NCBI RefSeq assembly: GCF_019947135.1
Contig: NZ_JAGSHT010000017.1
Coordinates: 179,672 to 243,671 of the forward strand
Direction: 5' to 3'
DNA from: Occultella gossypii
GTDB taxonomy: Bacteria > Actinomycetota > Actinomycetes > Actinomycetales > Beutenbergiaceae
DNA length: 64,000 bases
Shown: piece by piece, positions 15,934-23,743 of the stretch
Layout of the letters: each line of letters starts with the position of its first letter
Position numbering within the stretch: the stretch's first letter is position 1
Translations under genes and position numbers: made by a program
The notes under the pieces: model-generated
The model's database searches: none
Seen by the model: the letters and a program-made list of their open reading frames with translations, nothing else
What the model was told of the DNA's origin: nothing

Positions 15934-17589
15934 GTGACCCCCCACACCCGCTCGCTGCATTCCGTCCCCGCGCCGGCGGTGCCCGAACCGCGCCCCGAAT
16001 TGGTCGGTGCGACCGGTCAGGGGCCCGATCCGGCTCCGCTCGGTGACCCCGCCCTGCTCGAGGCGTTCTGGCGTTACGAGCGCGCTCTGATCGGCAACGA
16101 TGTGCCGGACCTGGACGCGCTGTTCGCACCCGGTGGGCGCACCCTGCGTGCGGATGCCGGCACCGTTCTGGTCGGCCACGACCACATCGCGGCGTTCCGG
16201 GCCGGCCGCGGTGGCGTGCCCCACCGACAGCTCACCCGCGTGCACCTGCGCGCGCTCGCCGACGGCGTCGCCCTCCTCGTCGCCGAGAGCGTCCGCGCCG
16301 ACGGTGGCACGGGCGTGCAGACCCAGGTGTGGGAGCGTGGCGACGGCGGCTGGCGGGTGAGCGCGGCGCACGTCTCGACGGTGCCCGCGGCGGCCTTCGC
16401 CCCGGTGGACGGCGCGGAGGTGGACCCGACGATCTGGCGGGTGCCGCCCGGGCCGGCCCCACTGCGGCCCGGCGCCCCGGGCGGTCCGCTGACCGGCGCG
16501 CGGGTGGCCGTGAAGGACCTGTTCGCAGTCGCCGGCGAACGGATCGGGGCGGGCAACCCAACCTGGGCCGATGCCGCACCGACCGAGACCGCCGACGCCG
16601 CCGCCGTGCGCGCGCTGGTCCAAGCGGGTGCGGACGTCGTCGGGATCGCCCACACCGACGAGCTCGCTTTCTCCCTGGCCGGGGAGAACGTCCACTACGG
16701 CGCCCCGCCCAACCCGGCCGCACCCGGGCGGATCACCGGCGGGTCCACGAGCGGACCCGCCGCCGCCGTCGCGGCGGGCGTCGCGGACGTCGGTCTCGGG
16801 ACCGACACCGCCGGCTCGATCCGGGTGCCCGCCTCGTACTGCGGCCTGTACGGCCTGCGCACCACCCACGACGCCGTCAGCCGGGACGGGCTCGTCGGGT
16901 TAGCGCCGTCGTTCGACACCGTCGGCGTACTCACCCGGGACGCCGCGACGCTGAGCCGCGCGGCGGGCGCGCTGCTGCCGCCGGCGGCGGTGGTCCCGAC
17001 CGAGACCATCGTCGTCGTCGACGAGCTCATGGGACTGGCCGAGCCCGACGCCCGCCTGGCCACGGAGGCCGCACTGCGTGCGCTCGCGTTGCGCGCCGGC
17101 GCCCGGGTGGCGGCGGCGGACCTCGACCCCGAACTGCTGGCCTCCTGGTTCGCCGCGTTCCGCACCGTCCAGCAGGCCCAGGCCTGGGCGACCCACCGGT
17201 CCTTCGTGCGGGGCCACGGCGACCGCCTCGACGCGGCCGTGGCCGCCCGGTTCCGCGCCGGCGCCGAGGTCGATGAGGAACTGCGCGAGAGCGCGACCGA
17301 GGTACTGGCGGCGGCCCGCGATGCCCTCGTCGGGGCACTGCCCGACGGCGTCCTGCTCGCCCTGCCGTCCACGTCCTCGGCGGCCCCGCCGGTCGGCGCG
17401 AAGGCGGCCGTGGTCGAGTCCACCCGGGCGGCGACCCTGCGGCTGACCTGCCTCGCCTCGCTCGCCGGGCTGCCACAGCTCAGCATCCCGGCGGCACGGG
17501 TGGGCACCCTGCCACTCGGGCTCGGCCTCGTGGGTGGGCCCGGCGCGGACCGCTCCCTACTCGCTCTGCTCACCCAGGAGGCCCGATGA
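15934..17589 (+). CDS. AtzH-like domain fused to AtzE-type amidase
   Basis: This 551-aa fusion has an N-terminal NTF2-like domain at about 40-150 (LLEAFWRYERALIGNDVPDLDALFA, then HHIAAFRAGR-type and QTQVWERGDGGWRVSAAHVS segments) matching the AtzH/DUF3225 family. The amidase-signature domain spans about 170-551. The Ser-cisSer-Lys triad can be placed: K194 in VAVKDLF, GGSTSG at 269-274, and S295 in GTDTAGSIRVPA. In cyanurate degradation AtzE hydrolyses 1-carboxybiuret and AtzH acts on 1,3-dicarboxyurea as separate proteins; here the two are joined. The start is the leaderless GTG at 15934. It is the first gene of unit D, and its stop overlaps the next ATG. Confidence 0.85.
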   Translation: MTPHTRSLHSVPAPAVPEPRPELVGATGQGPDPAPLGDPALLEAFWRYERALIGNDVPDLDALFAPGGRTLRADAGTVLVGHDHIAAFRAGRGGVPHRQLTRVHLRALADGVALLVAESVRADGGTGVQTQVWERGDGGWRVSAAHVSTVPAAAFAPVDGAEVDPTIWRVPPGPAPLRPGAPGGPLTGARVAVKDLFAVAGERIGAGNPTWADAAPTETADAAAVRALVQAGADVVGIAHTDELAFSLAGENVHYGAPPNPAAPGRITGGSTSGPAAAVAAGVADVGLGTDTAGSIRVPASYCGLYGLRTTHDAVSRDGLVGLAPSFDTVGVLTRDAATLSRAAGALLPPAAVVPTETIVVVDELMGLAEPDARLATEAALRALALRAGARVAAADLDPELLASWFAAFRTVQQAQAWATHRSFVRGHGDRLDAAVAARFRAGAEVDEELRESATEVLAAARDALVGALPDGVLLALPSTSSAAPPVGAKAAVVESTRAATLRLTCLASLAGLPQLSIPAARVGTLPLGLGLVGGPGADRSLLALLTQEAR

Positions 17590-18389
17590 CGCTCACCGCG
17601 ACCGACCGCCCACGCAACAGCTGGGGGCTGTCTGCATCCGCCGTCGACCTGCGTCGACCGACCCGGCCCGAGGCACCGGTGACGATCCCCGCACAACCAC
17701 AGCGGCTCACCCTCGACCTGGCCCGTACCGCCGTGCTCGTGATCGACATGCAGAACGACTTCTGCCACCCGGACGGCTGGCTCGGCGGGATCGGCGTGGA
17801 CGTCAGCGGTACCGCCGCCCCTGCAGGTGCCCTGGCCGGACTGCTGCCCGCGCTACGGGCGGCGGGTGTGCCGGTCGTGTGGGTGAACTGGGGCAACCGC
17901 CCGGACCTGGCGAACCTGCCACCCGGTGTCCTGCACGTCTACGACGCCGACGGCACCGGCGGCGGCATCGGCTCCACCGACTCCCCCACCGGATCCCCGG
18001 TACTCCAGAAGGACTCGTGGGCGGCGGCCGTCGTGGCCGGGCTCACCGCGGAGCCGGGCGATCTGCACGTGGACAAGTACCGGATGAGCGGGTTCACCGA
18101 CACCCCGCTGGACTCGATCCTGCGCAACCTCCGGGTGGACACGCTGCTGCTGACCGGCGTGAACGCGGACCAGTGCGTGTTCGCGACGCTCATCGACGCC
18201 GCGAACCTCGGCTACGACGTGGTCATGCTCGAGGACGCGGTCGCCACCACCAGCCCCCAGTTCTGCCTGGACGCGACCGTGTACAACGTCCGGCAGTGCT
18301 TCGGCTTCACCGCGACCGGCGCGGACCTGCTCGCGGCGCTCGACCCGCCGGGCCCCGGACCGCGTGCCGGCCTGGGTCCACGACCGTGA
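17586..18389 (+). CDS. Isochorismatase-family cysteine hydrolase (RutB/biuret-hydrolase-like)
   Basis: This 267-aa protein carries the D-K-C triad of the family: D54 in VLVIDMQNDFCHPDG, K164 in LHVDKYRMSGF, and nucleophile C197 in TGVNADQCVFATLIDAANLGYDV. The long form, with about 40 extra N-terminal residues, resembles RutB (ureidoacrylate hydrolase), biuret hydrolase and N-carbamoylsarcosine amidohydrolase rather than isochorismatase itself. It would release ammonia and CO2 from a ureido group. ATGA overlap with the amidase upstream and GTGA overlap downstream make unit D a tightly coupled operon. Confidence 0.87.
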   Translation: MTLTATDRPRNSWGLSASAVDLRRPTRPEAPVTIPAQPQRLTLDLARTAVLVIDMQNDFCHPDGWLGGIGVDVSGTAAPAGALAGLLPALRAAGVPVVWVNWGNRPDLANLPPGVLHVYDADGTGGGIGSTDSPTGSPVLQKDSWAAAVVAGLTAEPGDLHVDKYRMSGFTDTPLDSILRNLRVDTLLLTGVNADQCVFATLIDAANLGYDVVMLEDAVATTSPQFCLDATVYNVRQCFGFTATGADLLAALDPPGPGPRAGLGPRP

Positions 18390-19042
18390 GCACGCCCACC
18401 TGGCTGGACCGCCTGGCCGCGCCCCAGCCCGACCCCGGTGGTGGCGCCGCCGCCGGAGCACTGCTCGGAGTGGCGGCCGCGCTCGCCTCGATGGTGGCCG
18501 GGTACAGCACGGACTGGCCGACCGGGCCGAGGTCGATCGCCGCGCTGCGTCGGCACACGGAGGAGACCCGGGCGCGTGCGGCGGACCTGGTCGAGGCCGA
18601 CGGCGCCGCCTCCGCCCGCTTCGCCGCCGCCTTCCGCCTGCCCGAGACGAGCCCCGCGCAGCGCCGTGACCGGGACGCCGCGATCGTGGCGGCCTCGATC
18701 GCGGCGGCGCTGACCGCCGTCGAGCTGGGCCGGGCCGGGCTGGACCTACTGCCCGACCTCGCGGCCCTGGCCACCCACGGCAACCCGATGGTGATCTCCG
18801 ACCTCGGGGTCGCCGCCTCGACCCTGGCGGCAGCGCTGCGGGCGTCGGTGCTGATGATCGAGGTGGACCTGGCGTGCGCGGCCAGGGCCGGAGACAGCAA
18901 CGGGGCCGGCCTGCCGCTGCGCGCCGCGATCACCACGCTCGATGCGGCCGCGACCCGCGCCGAGGCGATGTCTGACCGGATCCGCGCGCGGGTGCGGGCC
19001 GCGCCCGAGAGGATGACGAGCGTCGCGCTGGCGCGCGCCTGA
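18386..19042 (+). CDS. Cyclodeaminase/cyclohydrolase family protein (FTCD-C/FchA-like)
   Basis: This 218-aa, mainly alpha-helical protein matches the formiminotetrahydrofolate cyclodeaminase family: WLDRLAAPQPDPGGGAAAGALLGVAAALASMVAGYS (the PGGGSAAA motif) and HGNPMVISDLGVAASTLAAAL (the NSNSD-type segment). The family acts on formimino- or methenyl-folate, which suggests that the pathway releases a formimino or one-carbon unit. Formamidase in unit A would fit that. The start is a GTG overlapping the preceding stop. It is the last gene of unit D. Confidence 0.85.
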   Translation: MSTPTWLDRLAAPQPDPGGGAAAGALLGVAAALASMVAGYSTDWPTGPRSIAALRRHTEETRARAADLVEADGAASARFAAAFRLPETSPAQRRDRDAAIVAASIAAALTAVELGRAGLDLLPDLAALATHGNPMVISDLGVAASTLAAALRASVLMIEVDLACAARAGDSNGAGLPLRAAITTLDAAATRAEAMSDRIRARVRAAPERMTSVALARA

Positions 19043-19058
19043 CCCGTGCGACCCACCC

Positions 19059-19064
19059 TAGGAT
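19059..19064 (+). promoter_or_regulatory. Putative -10 box of leaderless gene at 19071
   Basis: TAGGAT, then six bases, then ATG at 19071, with no Shine-Dalgarno sequence. This separates the gene from unit D although only 28 bp lie between them. Confidence 0.5.
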
Positions 19065-19070
19065 CGTCTC

Positions 19071-19937
19071 ATGCAGCCGATCCCGCGCTTCTGGGAGAAG
19101 GTGGTCGGCCCGGCCACCTCCGCCGACGGGACGCCGCTCCGGCTGACGATCTGGGGTTGGTCCACCACCTCGCTCGGCCACGCCCGTGACGTCGCGAACC
19201 GGCGTCTGACCGAGACCGTGGCACGGCTGGCGGCGGGAGCCCGGCCGGGCCGGTACTACCCGCGCATGCCGCTGCGGGAGCAGACCCTGCAGGAGTTCCA
19301 CGGCGCCGACGGCGCCCTCATCGGCGCGACCACCCGGAACCGTTATGGCGCCGAGGTGCTGAACACCGACCGGGTGCTGATCGCGGATGTGGACCTGCCC
19401 GCCTCCGCGACCTTCGCTCGCGCCGGCGGATTTCTGCGCCGGTTGTTCGGCGCAGCGCCGACGCCGGAGCCGGAAGGTACGCCCGGGGACGTGGCCCTGG
19501 ACCGGATCCGCGCATTCGCCGCGGCGAACCCGGCGCTCGGCGCACACGTGTACCGGACCGCCGCGGGGCTCCGGGTGATCGTGACCGGCACCGACGCTGC
19601 CCCGGATTCCCCGGAGGCCGAGCGGATCCTGCACGACCTCGCCTCGGATCCCGTTTACGTGACGCTGTGCGCGACCCACAAGACCTACCGGGCCCGGCTC
19701 ACACCGAAGCCGTGGCGCTGTGGCGCGCCGCGCATCACGATCGCGTGGCCCTACCCCGACGCTTCCACGCAGGCGCGGACCGAGTCCTGGATCCAGACCT
19801 ATCGGCACCGCTGCCGCGGCTACGCCACCTGCCACCTGCTCGAGCGCCTCGGCGCCACCCCGACGGCGGACGAGGGCCTGATCCTCGACGTGCACGACCG
19901 GGCCACCCTGGCCGGGCCCGGGTTGCCGCTGGCCTGA
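19071..19937 (+). CDS. Uncharacterised protein with faint primase-polymerase-like motifs
   Basis: I do not recognise this 288-aa protein as a named family. It has no signal peptide or membrane segment. RVLIADVDLP (101-110) puts D106 and D108 in an hhDhD setting, and YRTAAGLRVIVT (161-172) resembles the second motif of archaeo-eukaryotic primases (compare IDLDPM and SGGSGLH in the LigD polymerase at 54926), but with Arg where the His is expected. A Cys/His-containing C-terminal part (HRCRGYATCHLLERLG) follows. No convincing third motif aspartate was found. It is leaderless and is followed 34 bp later by a leaderless phosphopantetheinyl transferase gene. Function unknown. Confidence 0.7.
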   Translation: MQPIPRFWEKVVGPATSADGTPLRLTIWGWSTTSLGHARDVANRRLTETVARLAAGARPGRYYPRMPLREQTLQEFHGADGALIGATTRNRYGAEVLNTDRVLIADVDLPASATFARAGGFLRRLFGAAPTPEPEGTPGDVALDRIRAFAAANPALGAHVYRTAAGLRVIVTGTDAAPDSPEAERILHDLASDPVYVTLCATHKTYRARLTPKPWRCGAPRITIAWPYPDASTQARTESWIQTYRHRCRGYATCHLLERLGATPTADEGLILDVHDRATLAGPGLPLA

Positions 19938-19958
19938 GGTCGCCCGCTCCTGCCGCTG

Positions 19959-19964
19959 TACAGT
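19959..19964 (+). promoter_or_regulatory. Putative -10 box of leaderless PPTase gene
   Basis: TACAGT, six bases, then GTG at 19971. No Shine-Dalgarno sequence. Confidence 0.5.
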
Positions 19965-19970
19965 CGCGGG

Positions 19971-20651
19971 GTGGTGCGGTTGCGACACGGAACGGTGACG
20001 CTGTGGTGGGCGCCCTATGACGTGGCGGACCCGACGTGGCTCGATCTCTTGGACCCGGTGGAGGCGCGGCGTTATGCCGCCTACCGTCGGAGCGCCGACC
20101 GGGCCCGGTTCCTGGTCGGCGCGGTCGCCGTGCGCCAGATCTTCGCGAACGACCTGGCGATCGCCTCGCACCGCGTGCCGCTCGACCGGACCTGTCCGAA
20201 CTGCGGTCGACCCCACGGCAAGGTCCGCCTCGCCGACGACCTCCGCCAACCCGGCGAGACCCTCGAGGTGTCGGTCTCGCACTCGGGCACCTGGGTGGTG
20301 GTCGCGGCGGGTCGCGACGGACCGGTTGGCGTGGATGTGGAGGCGGTCGACCCGTCGCTGGACCACGTGGGGCTGGCCCGGGTCGCGCTCGGGGATCGGG
20401 ATTCGGATGCCCTGCTCCGGCTTGGCGACGCCGACCGGGCGTGGGCGTTCACCCGCATGTGGGTCCGCAGGGAGGCGGCGGTCAAGGCCGCGTCACCGGT
20501 CCTGCCGGTAGGCTCGCCGCGCCTCCAATTGCACGACGTCGTCGTGGATGCGAACCATCGCGCGGCGGTCGCCGTCGTCGACTCGCCACCGGTTGACGTC
20601 GTCGGGCTCGACGCCAGCTCGATCCTGCCGCCGCCCGGCGCTCACAGCTGA
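19971..20651 (+). CDS. 4'-phosphopantetheinyl transferase superfamily protein
   Basis: This 226-aa Sfp-type protein has SVSHSG at 101-106, GVDVE at 120-124 (Mg2+ and CoA binding) and WVRREAAVKA around 164-173, where the family has W-x-x-K-E-x-x-x-K. The first Lys is Arg, but the Glu and the second Lys (K172) are kept. CPNCGRPHGKVRL at 75-87 matches the Cys-pair insertion seen in many actinobacterial PPTases. It transfers phosphopantetheine from CoA to carrier proteins. No carrier or synthase gene is nearby. It converges on an MFS gene with the two stop codons adjoining. Confidence 0.87.
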   Translation: MVRLRHGTVTLWWAPYDVADPTWLDLLDPVEARRYAAYRRSADRARFLVGAVAVRQIFANDLAIASHRVPLDRTCPNCGRPHGKVRLADDLRQPGETLEVSVSHSGTWVVVAAGRDGPVGVDVEAVDPSLDHVGLARVALGDRDSDALLRLGDADRAWAFTRMWVRREAAVKAASPVLPVGSPRLQLHDVVVDANHRAAVAVVDSPPVDVVGLDASSILPPPGAHS

Positions 20652-21863
20652 TCAGCCGTCGGCGCGCTGGGCCCGGCTCAGCGCCGGCCGGATCACCAAC
20701 GCGAGCACGAGGGCGGCCACGCAGGCCCCGACCGTCACCGCGTACGCGCCGGTGTAGCCGCTGCGGTCGGCGATCTGCCCGGCCACGCTCGAACCGAGCG
20801 CATAGCCGAGGCTCGTGGATGCGGCCAACGCCATCATCGCGGCGCCCAGCCGCCGGGGATCGACGGTCGCCTCGCAGGCCGAGTACACCGTGATCAGATA
20901 CGGCGCGACCGCCAGCCCGAGCACGAGCAGCACCACGGCGAGAGCGCCGATGGAGTGCACGGCCAGCAGCGGCAGGGCGAACACCGCAAGCGCTGCCCCG
21001 AACACGGGCAGCCGGTCGGCGAACGCGAACCGCGCCGGGAGGGCCGCGACGGTGAGGCCGGCCACCACACTGCCGACGCCGAGCAGGGCGTGCAGCAGCC
21101 CCGCGTAGCCGGCCTGACCCGCCTCGGTGGCCAACGCCGTCGTGCCGGTCTGTACGGAACCGAAGACCGCGCCCACGCAGAGCGTGCCCAGGGTCAGCCC
21201 GACCAGCAGCGGGGTCAGCAGCGGGCCGGACCTGGGGCCGGCCGGATGCCCGGCGGCGACGGCGGCGGTCGGGTGCAGTGCGAACCAGAGCCCGAACACG
21301 GCGAGCAGCACCGCGGCCAGGATCAGCGAGCCGGACGGGGACACGAACGCGGCTCCGAGGCCCACGATGGCCGGGCCGAGCACGAACGAGGCCTCGTCCG
21401 CCGCACCCTCGTAGGAGAAGGCCGCCGACGTCAGGCGGAACCGGTCGGTCCCCTTGCCGGCGGCGATCTCGCGCCAGCGCACCCGCGCCATGGTGCCGAC
21501 CTGCGGCAGGAACAGCCCCGCCGCACCGGCGACCGCCGCGAGTGCCTGCCACGGTGCCTCGAGGCTCGAGAGCACCACGAGCAGTGCCAACAGTACGGAC
21601 CCGGCCACGGACTGCACGAGCAGGACGGGCCGCTGCCCGATCCGGTCACTGATCGCGCCACCCAGGGGCGAACCGATCGCGTTCGTGATGGCGATCGCCC
21701 CGGCCGCGACGCCCCCCGCGCCGTAGCTACCGGAGACGCCGGCGACCAGCAGCAACGTGCCCATCTGGGACATAGCGAGCGGCAGCCGAGCGACGAACGC
21801 GACGACGACGTAGGCCCGTCCGGTCAGGGCGAACAGGCTGCGGTAGGAGGAGATGACAGACAG
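20652..21863 (-). CDS. MFS transporter, apparent CTG start
   Basis: This is a 12-helix major-facilitator exporter with VARLPLAMSQMGTLLLVAGVSGSYGAGGVAAGA as its first helix and ISDRIGQRP as the loop 2-3 motif. The first ATG (21773) would cut off part of helix 1 (LTGRAYVVVAFVARLPLA upstream is clearly part of the family). The frame stays open upstream to a stop at 21978 without any ATG, GTG or TTG. A CTG at 21863 preceded by GGGAGA with 4-nt spacing gives a complete 403-aa protein starting MSVISSYRSLF. Substrate unknown. An ATT- or CTG-type start, or an indel near the 5' end, are the alternatives. Confidence 0.8.
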   Translation of the reverse strand: MSVISSYRSLFALTGRAYVVVAFVARLPLAMSQMGTLLLVAGVSGSYGAGGVAAGAIAITNAIGSPLGGAISDRIGQRPVLLVQSVAGSVLLALLVVLSSLEAPWQALAAVAGAAGLFLPQVGTMARVRWREIAAGKGTDRFRLTSAAFSYEGAADEASFVLGPAIVGLGAAFVSPSGSLILAAVLLAVFGLWFALHPTAAVAAGHPAGPRSGPLLTPLLVGLTLGTLCVGAVFGSVQTGTTALATEAGQAGYAGLLHALLGVGSVVAGLTVAALPARFAFADRLPVFGAALAVFALPLLAVHSIGALAVVLLVLGLAVAPYLITVYSACEATVDPRRLGAAMMALAASTSLGYALGSSVAGQIADRSGYTGAYAVTVGACVAALVLALVIRPALSRAQRADG

Positions 21864-22040
21864 GGCGTCTCCCGGGGTCGACGGGGTGCGCTCCTCCCAC
21901 CCCGGTAGCGCTGATTCCCTGAATTGTCCGGCCAGTCTAGCCGGGCCCCAGCGTCTACTCCATGGTCTGAGGGTGAGTCACGCCTCGTCCTACGAGGTCG
22001 ACGGGTGTGGATGTCCCACACACCAAAGGGCGGCCTCTGA

Positions 22041-22046
22041 CAGACT
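22041..22046 (+). promoter_or_regulatory. Putative -10 box of the leaderless DUF433 gene
   Basis: CAGACT, six bases, then GTG at 22053. The same hexamer and spacing occur before 27867. No Shine-Dalgarno sequence. Confidence 0.4.
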
Positions 22047-22052
22047 GGATAG

Positions 22053-22730
22053 GTGACGACCCTCGCGCTACTCGAACGCGAGATGTACTCCGAGGCGGAG
22101 GCATCTCGGCTCCTCCGCGTGCCCCAGGGCACGCTGCATTACTGGCTGGAGGGCGGCACCCGAGGTCACGTCACCTACCTTCCCGTCCTCCGGGCGGAAC
22201 CCACCCGACGGCGCGTGGTCACCTGGGCAGAGTTCGTCGAGGCGGGCCTGCTCAAGCAGTACCGGCGCGATCTGCAGGTACCCATGCCCGAACTGCGGCA
22301 GTTCATCAGCCTGCTGCGAGAGTCACTGGGTGTGCCGTATCCCCTGGCGACGTTCCGGCCGTGGTCGATCGAGAAGCGCCTCGTGATCGAGGCGCAGGAA
22401 CAAGCTGGGCTTTCCGAGGAGTATTGGGTGTACGCGGTTGTGGGCGATCAGCCACTGCTCCTGCCACCAGGCAAGGATTTCCTTGCCCGCGCCGAGTTCG
22501 ACGGAGACGTTGCCGTACGGTGGCGTCCGAGTGCCGACCCCGAATCGCCCGTGGTCGTCGACCCAAACCTCCGGTTCGGCAAGCCGGCGGTGCACGGCAT
22601 CAGCACGGATGTGCTGTGGGAGTACTCGGAGGACGGCTACACCGAGGCTGAGATCGCCAAGGAGTTCGCGATCTCGAAGTCCGACGTGGCGTGGGCAGTC
22701 GCGTACGAGAACTCGGGACGAGCGGCCTGA
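22053..22730 (+). CDS. HTH/DUF433-domain protein, probable antitoxin
   Basis: This 225-aa protein has an N-terminal MerR-like HTH (YSEAEASRLLRVPQGTLHYWLEGG) and a C-terminal DUF433 domain (RFGKPAVHGISTDVLWEYSEDGYTEAEIAKEFAISKSDVAWAVAYE). DUF433 proteins are antitoxins of PIN-like toxins of the VapC45 type. Base composition is a little lower in GC than the surroundings. The next gene starts 3 bp after the stop and encodes the matching toxin family in shortened form. It would repress its own operon and neutralise the toxin if that were active. Confidence 0.8.
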   Translation: MTTLALLEREMYSEAEASRLLRVPQGTLHYWLEGGTRGHVTYLPVLRAEPTRRRVVTWAEFVEAGLLKQYRRDLQVPMPELRQFISLLRESLGVPYPLATFRPWSIEKRLVIEAQEQAGLSEEYWVYAVVGDQPLLLPPGKDFLARAEFDGDVAVRWRPSADPESPVVVDPNLRFGKPAVHGISTDVLWEYSEDGYTEAEIAKEFAISKSDVAWAVAYENSGRAA

Positions 22731-22733
22731 GTC

Positions 22734-23000
22734 ATGCGTCCGGCGGTCGTGCGCTTCTATTTCGACGCCGACGTCCTCGGTCTGGCCCACACGATCTGCC
22801 GCCTACGCAACGACTGCACGTACCCCGGTGATCCCGGCGCACGGCAGGTCACCATCTCCGGCGATGAAGGTACTAGCACGTGGAACCAACTTGAGATCGT
22901 GATGCGCCACTGGCGGCGCATCGAGTCACTCCTAGCGGAACGGGGACCCTTCATCTACACGGCGACTCGCTCCCGCTTCGCGCGTGTCGACCTGCACTGA
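22734..23000 (+). pseudogene. PIN-like toxin with internal deletion
   Basis: This 88-aa product starts RFYFDADVLGLAHTICRLRNDCTYPGDPGA, the usual N-terminus of the PIN-like (VapC45-type) toxins that accompany DUF433 antitoxins, and ends TWNQLEIVMRHWRRIESLLAERGPFIYTATRSRF, the usual C-terminus. From memory of the family the complete protein is about 130-145 aa. The central part with the second acidic cluster (an ITRD-type segment) is missing here, with the junction around 22835-22850. The frame is intact across the join. It is probably an inactivated toxin, although a small residual function cannot be excluded. Confidence 0.65.
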
Positions 23001-23015
23001 GCACGCACTCGGGCC

Positions 23016-23669
23016 TCAGGCGAAGAGACGGACTCCGTGCGTCAGCAGAATGGAGAGGACGATCAAGGCGATCAGGAGCGCCGGGATCAGGTAGTCGGCG
23101 CCAGACCGGATCATGGAGGCGGTCCAGTCCTGCGCGCGTGGGCGCAGGTAAAGATTGCCTTGCACCACGTTGAGGTGCAGCAACGTGAAGAACGTGATCG
23201 TCGTGAACACAGTGATGGTCAGGCACCATGGACACAGCGCGCCGATCACCGTGAGCGACTGCACGAACAACCAGTACGCGAAGACCAGGCCGAGCGCGTA
23301 GCCGATCTGGGCGGCGAACAGGAACCAGCGCGGGAACCGCGCGCCGCCGAGCCCGGCGACGGCGATCGTCAGGATCACCGGTTCGGTCGCCAGGCCGATG
23401 AACGCGTTCGGGAACCCGAACACGTTCGCCTGCCAGGACTGGGCGACGGTGGCGCAGCTGACGACGGCGTTGATGTCGCAGCTGAGGGAGGCGGCGGGTT
23501 CGGCGGCGAGGATGACGGCGTCGATGGCCAGGACCGCGGAGGCGATCAGGCAGACGATGGACGAGACCATCATGGTCGCGAACAGCAGCGGCGGGCTATG
23601 CCGCCGGCCGGCCAGTGCCGTTCCCTCGTCCACGGCCGGGTGTGCGCTCGGATCGACGGTGCTGCTCAC
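23016..23669 (-). CDS. Vitamin K epoxide reductase (VKOR) family protein
   Basis: This 217-aa membrane protein has four to five helices. The VKOR signature is present: C64 and C72 in the first loop (SLSCDINAVVSC) and the active-site CPWC at 146-149 near the end of a later helix. In actinobacteria these proteins reoxidise DsbA-like oxidases during disulfide formation, with menaquinone as electron acceptor. There is no fused thioredoxin domain and no DsbA gene in the window. The start is a GTG at 23669; upstream in-frame sequence looks non-coding. It converges on the PIN-like gene. Confidence 0.88.
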   Translation of the reverse strand: MSSTVDPSAHPAVDEGTALAGRRHSPPLLFATMMVSSIVCLIASAVLAIDAVILAAEPAASLSCDINAVVSCATVAQSWQANVFGFPNAFIGLATEPVILTIAVAGLGGARFPRWFLFAAQIGYALGLVFAYWLFVQSLTVIGALCPWCLTITVFTTITFFTLLHLNVVQGNLYLRPRAQDWTASMIRSGADYLIPALLIALIVLSILLTHGVRLFA

Positions 23670-23743
23670 CGTCCCATGGTGGGCGACCGCCGGCAGCAGA
23701 GCGTGGGACGTACGTCCCTGCAGAGGTCCCGCGACCCCACCTC

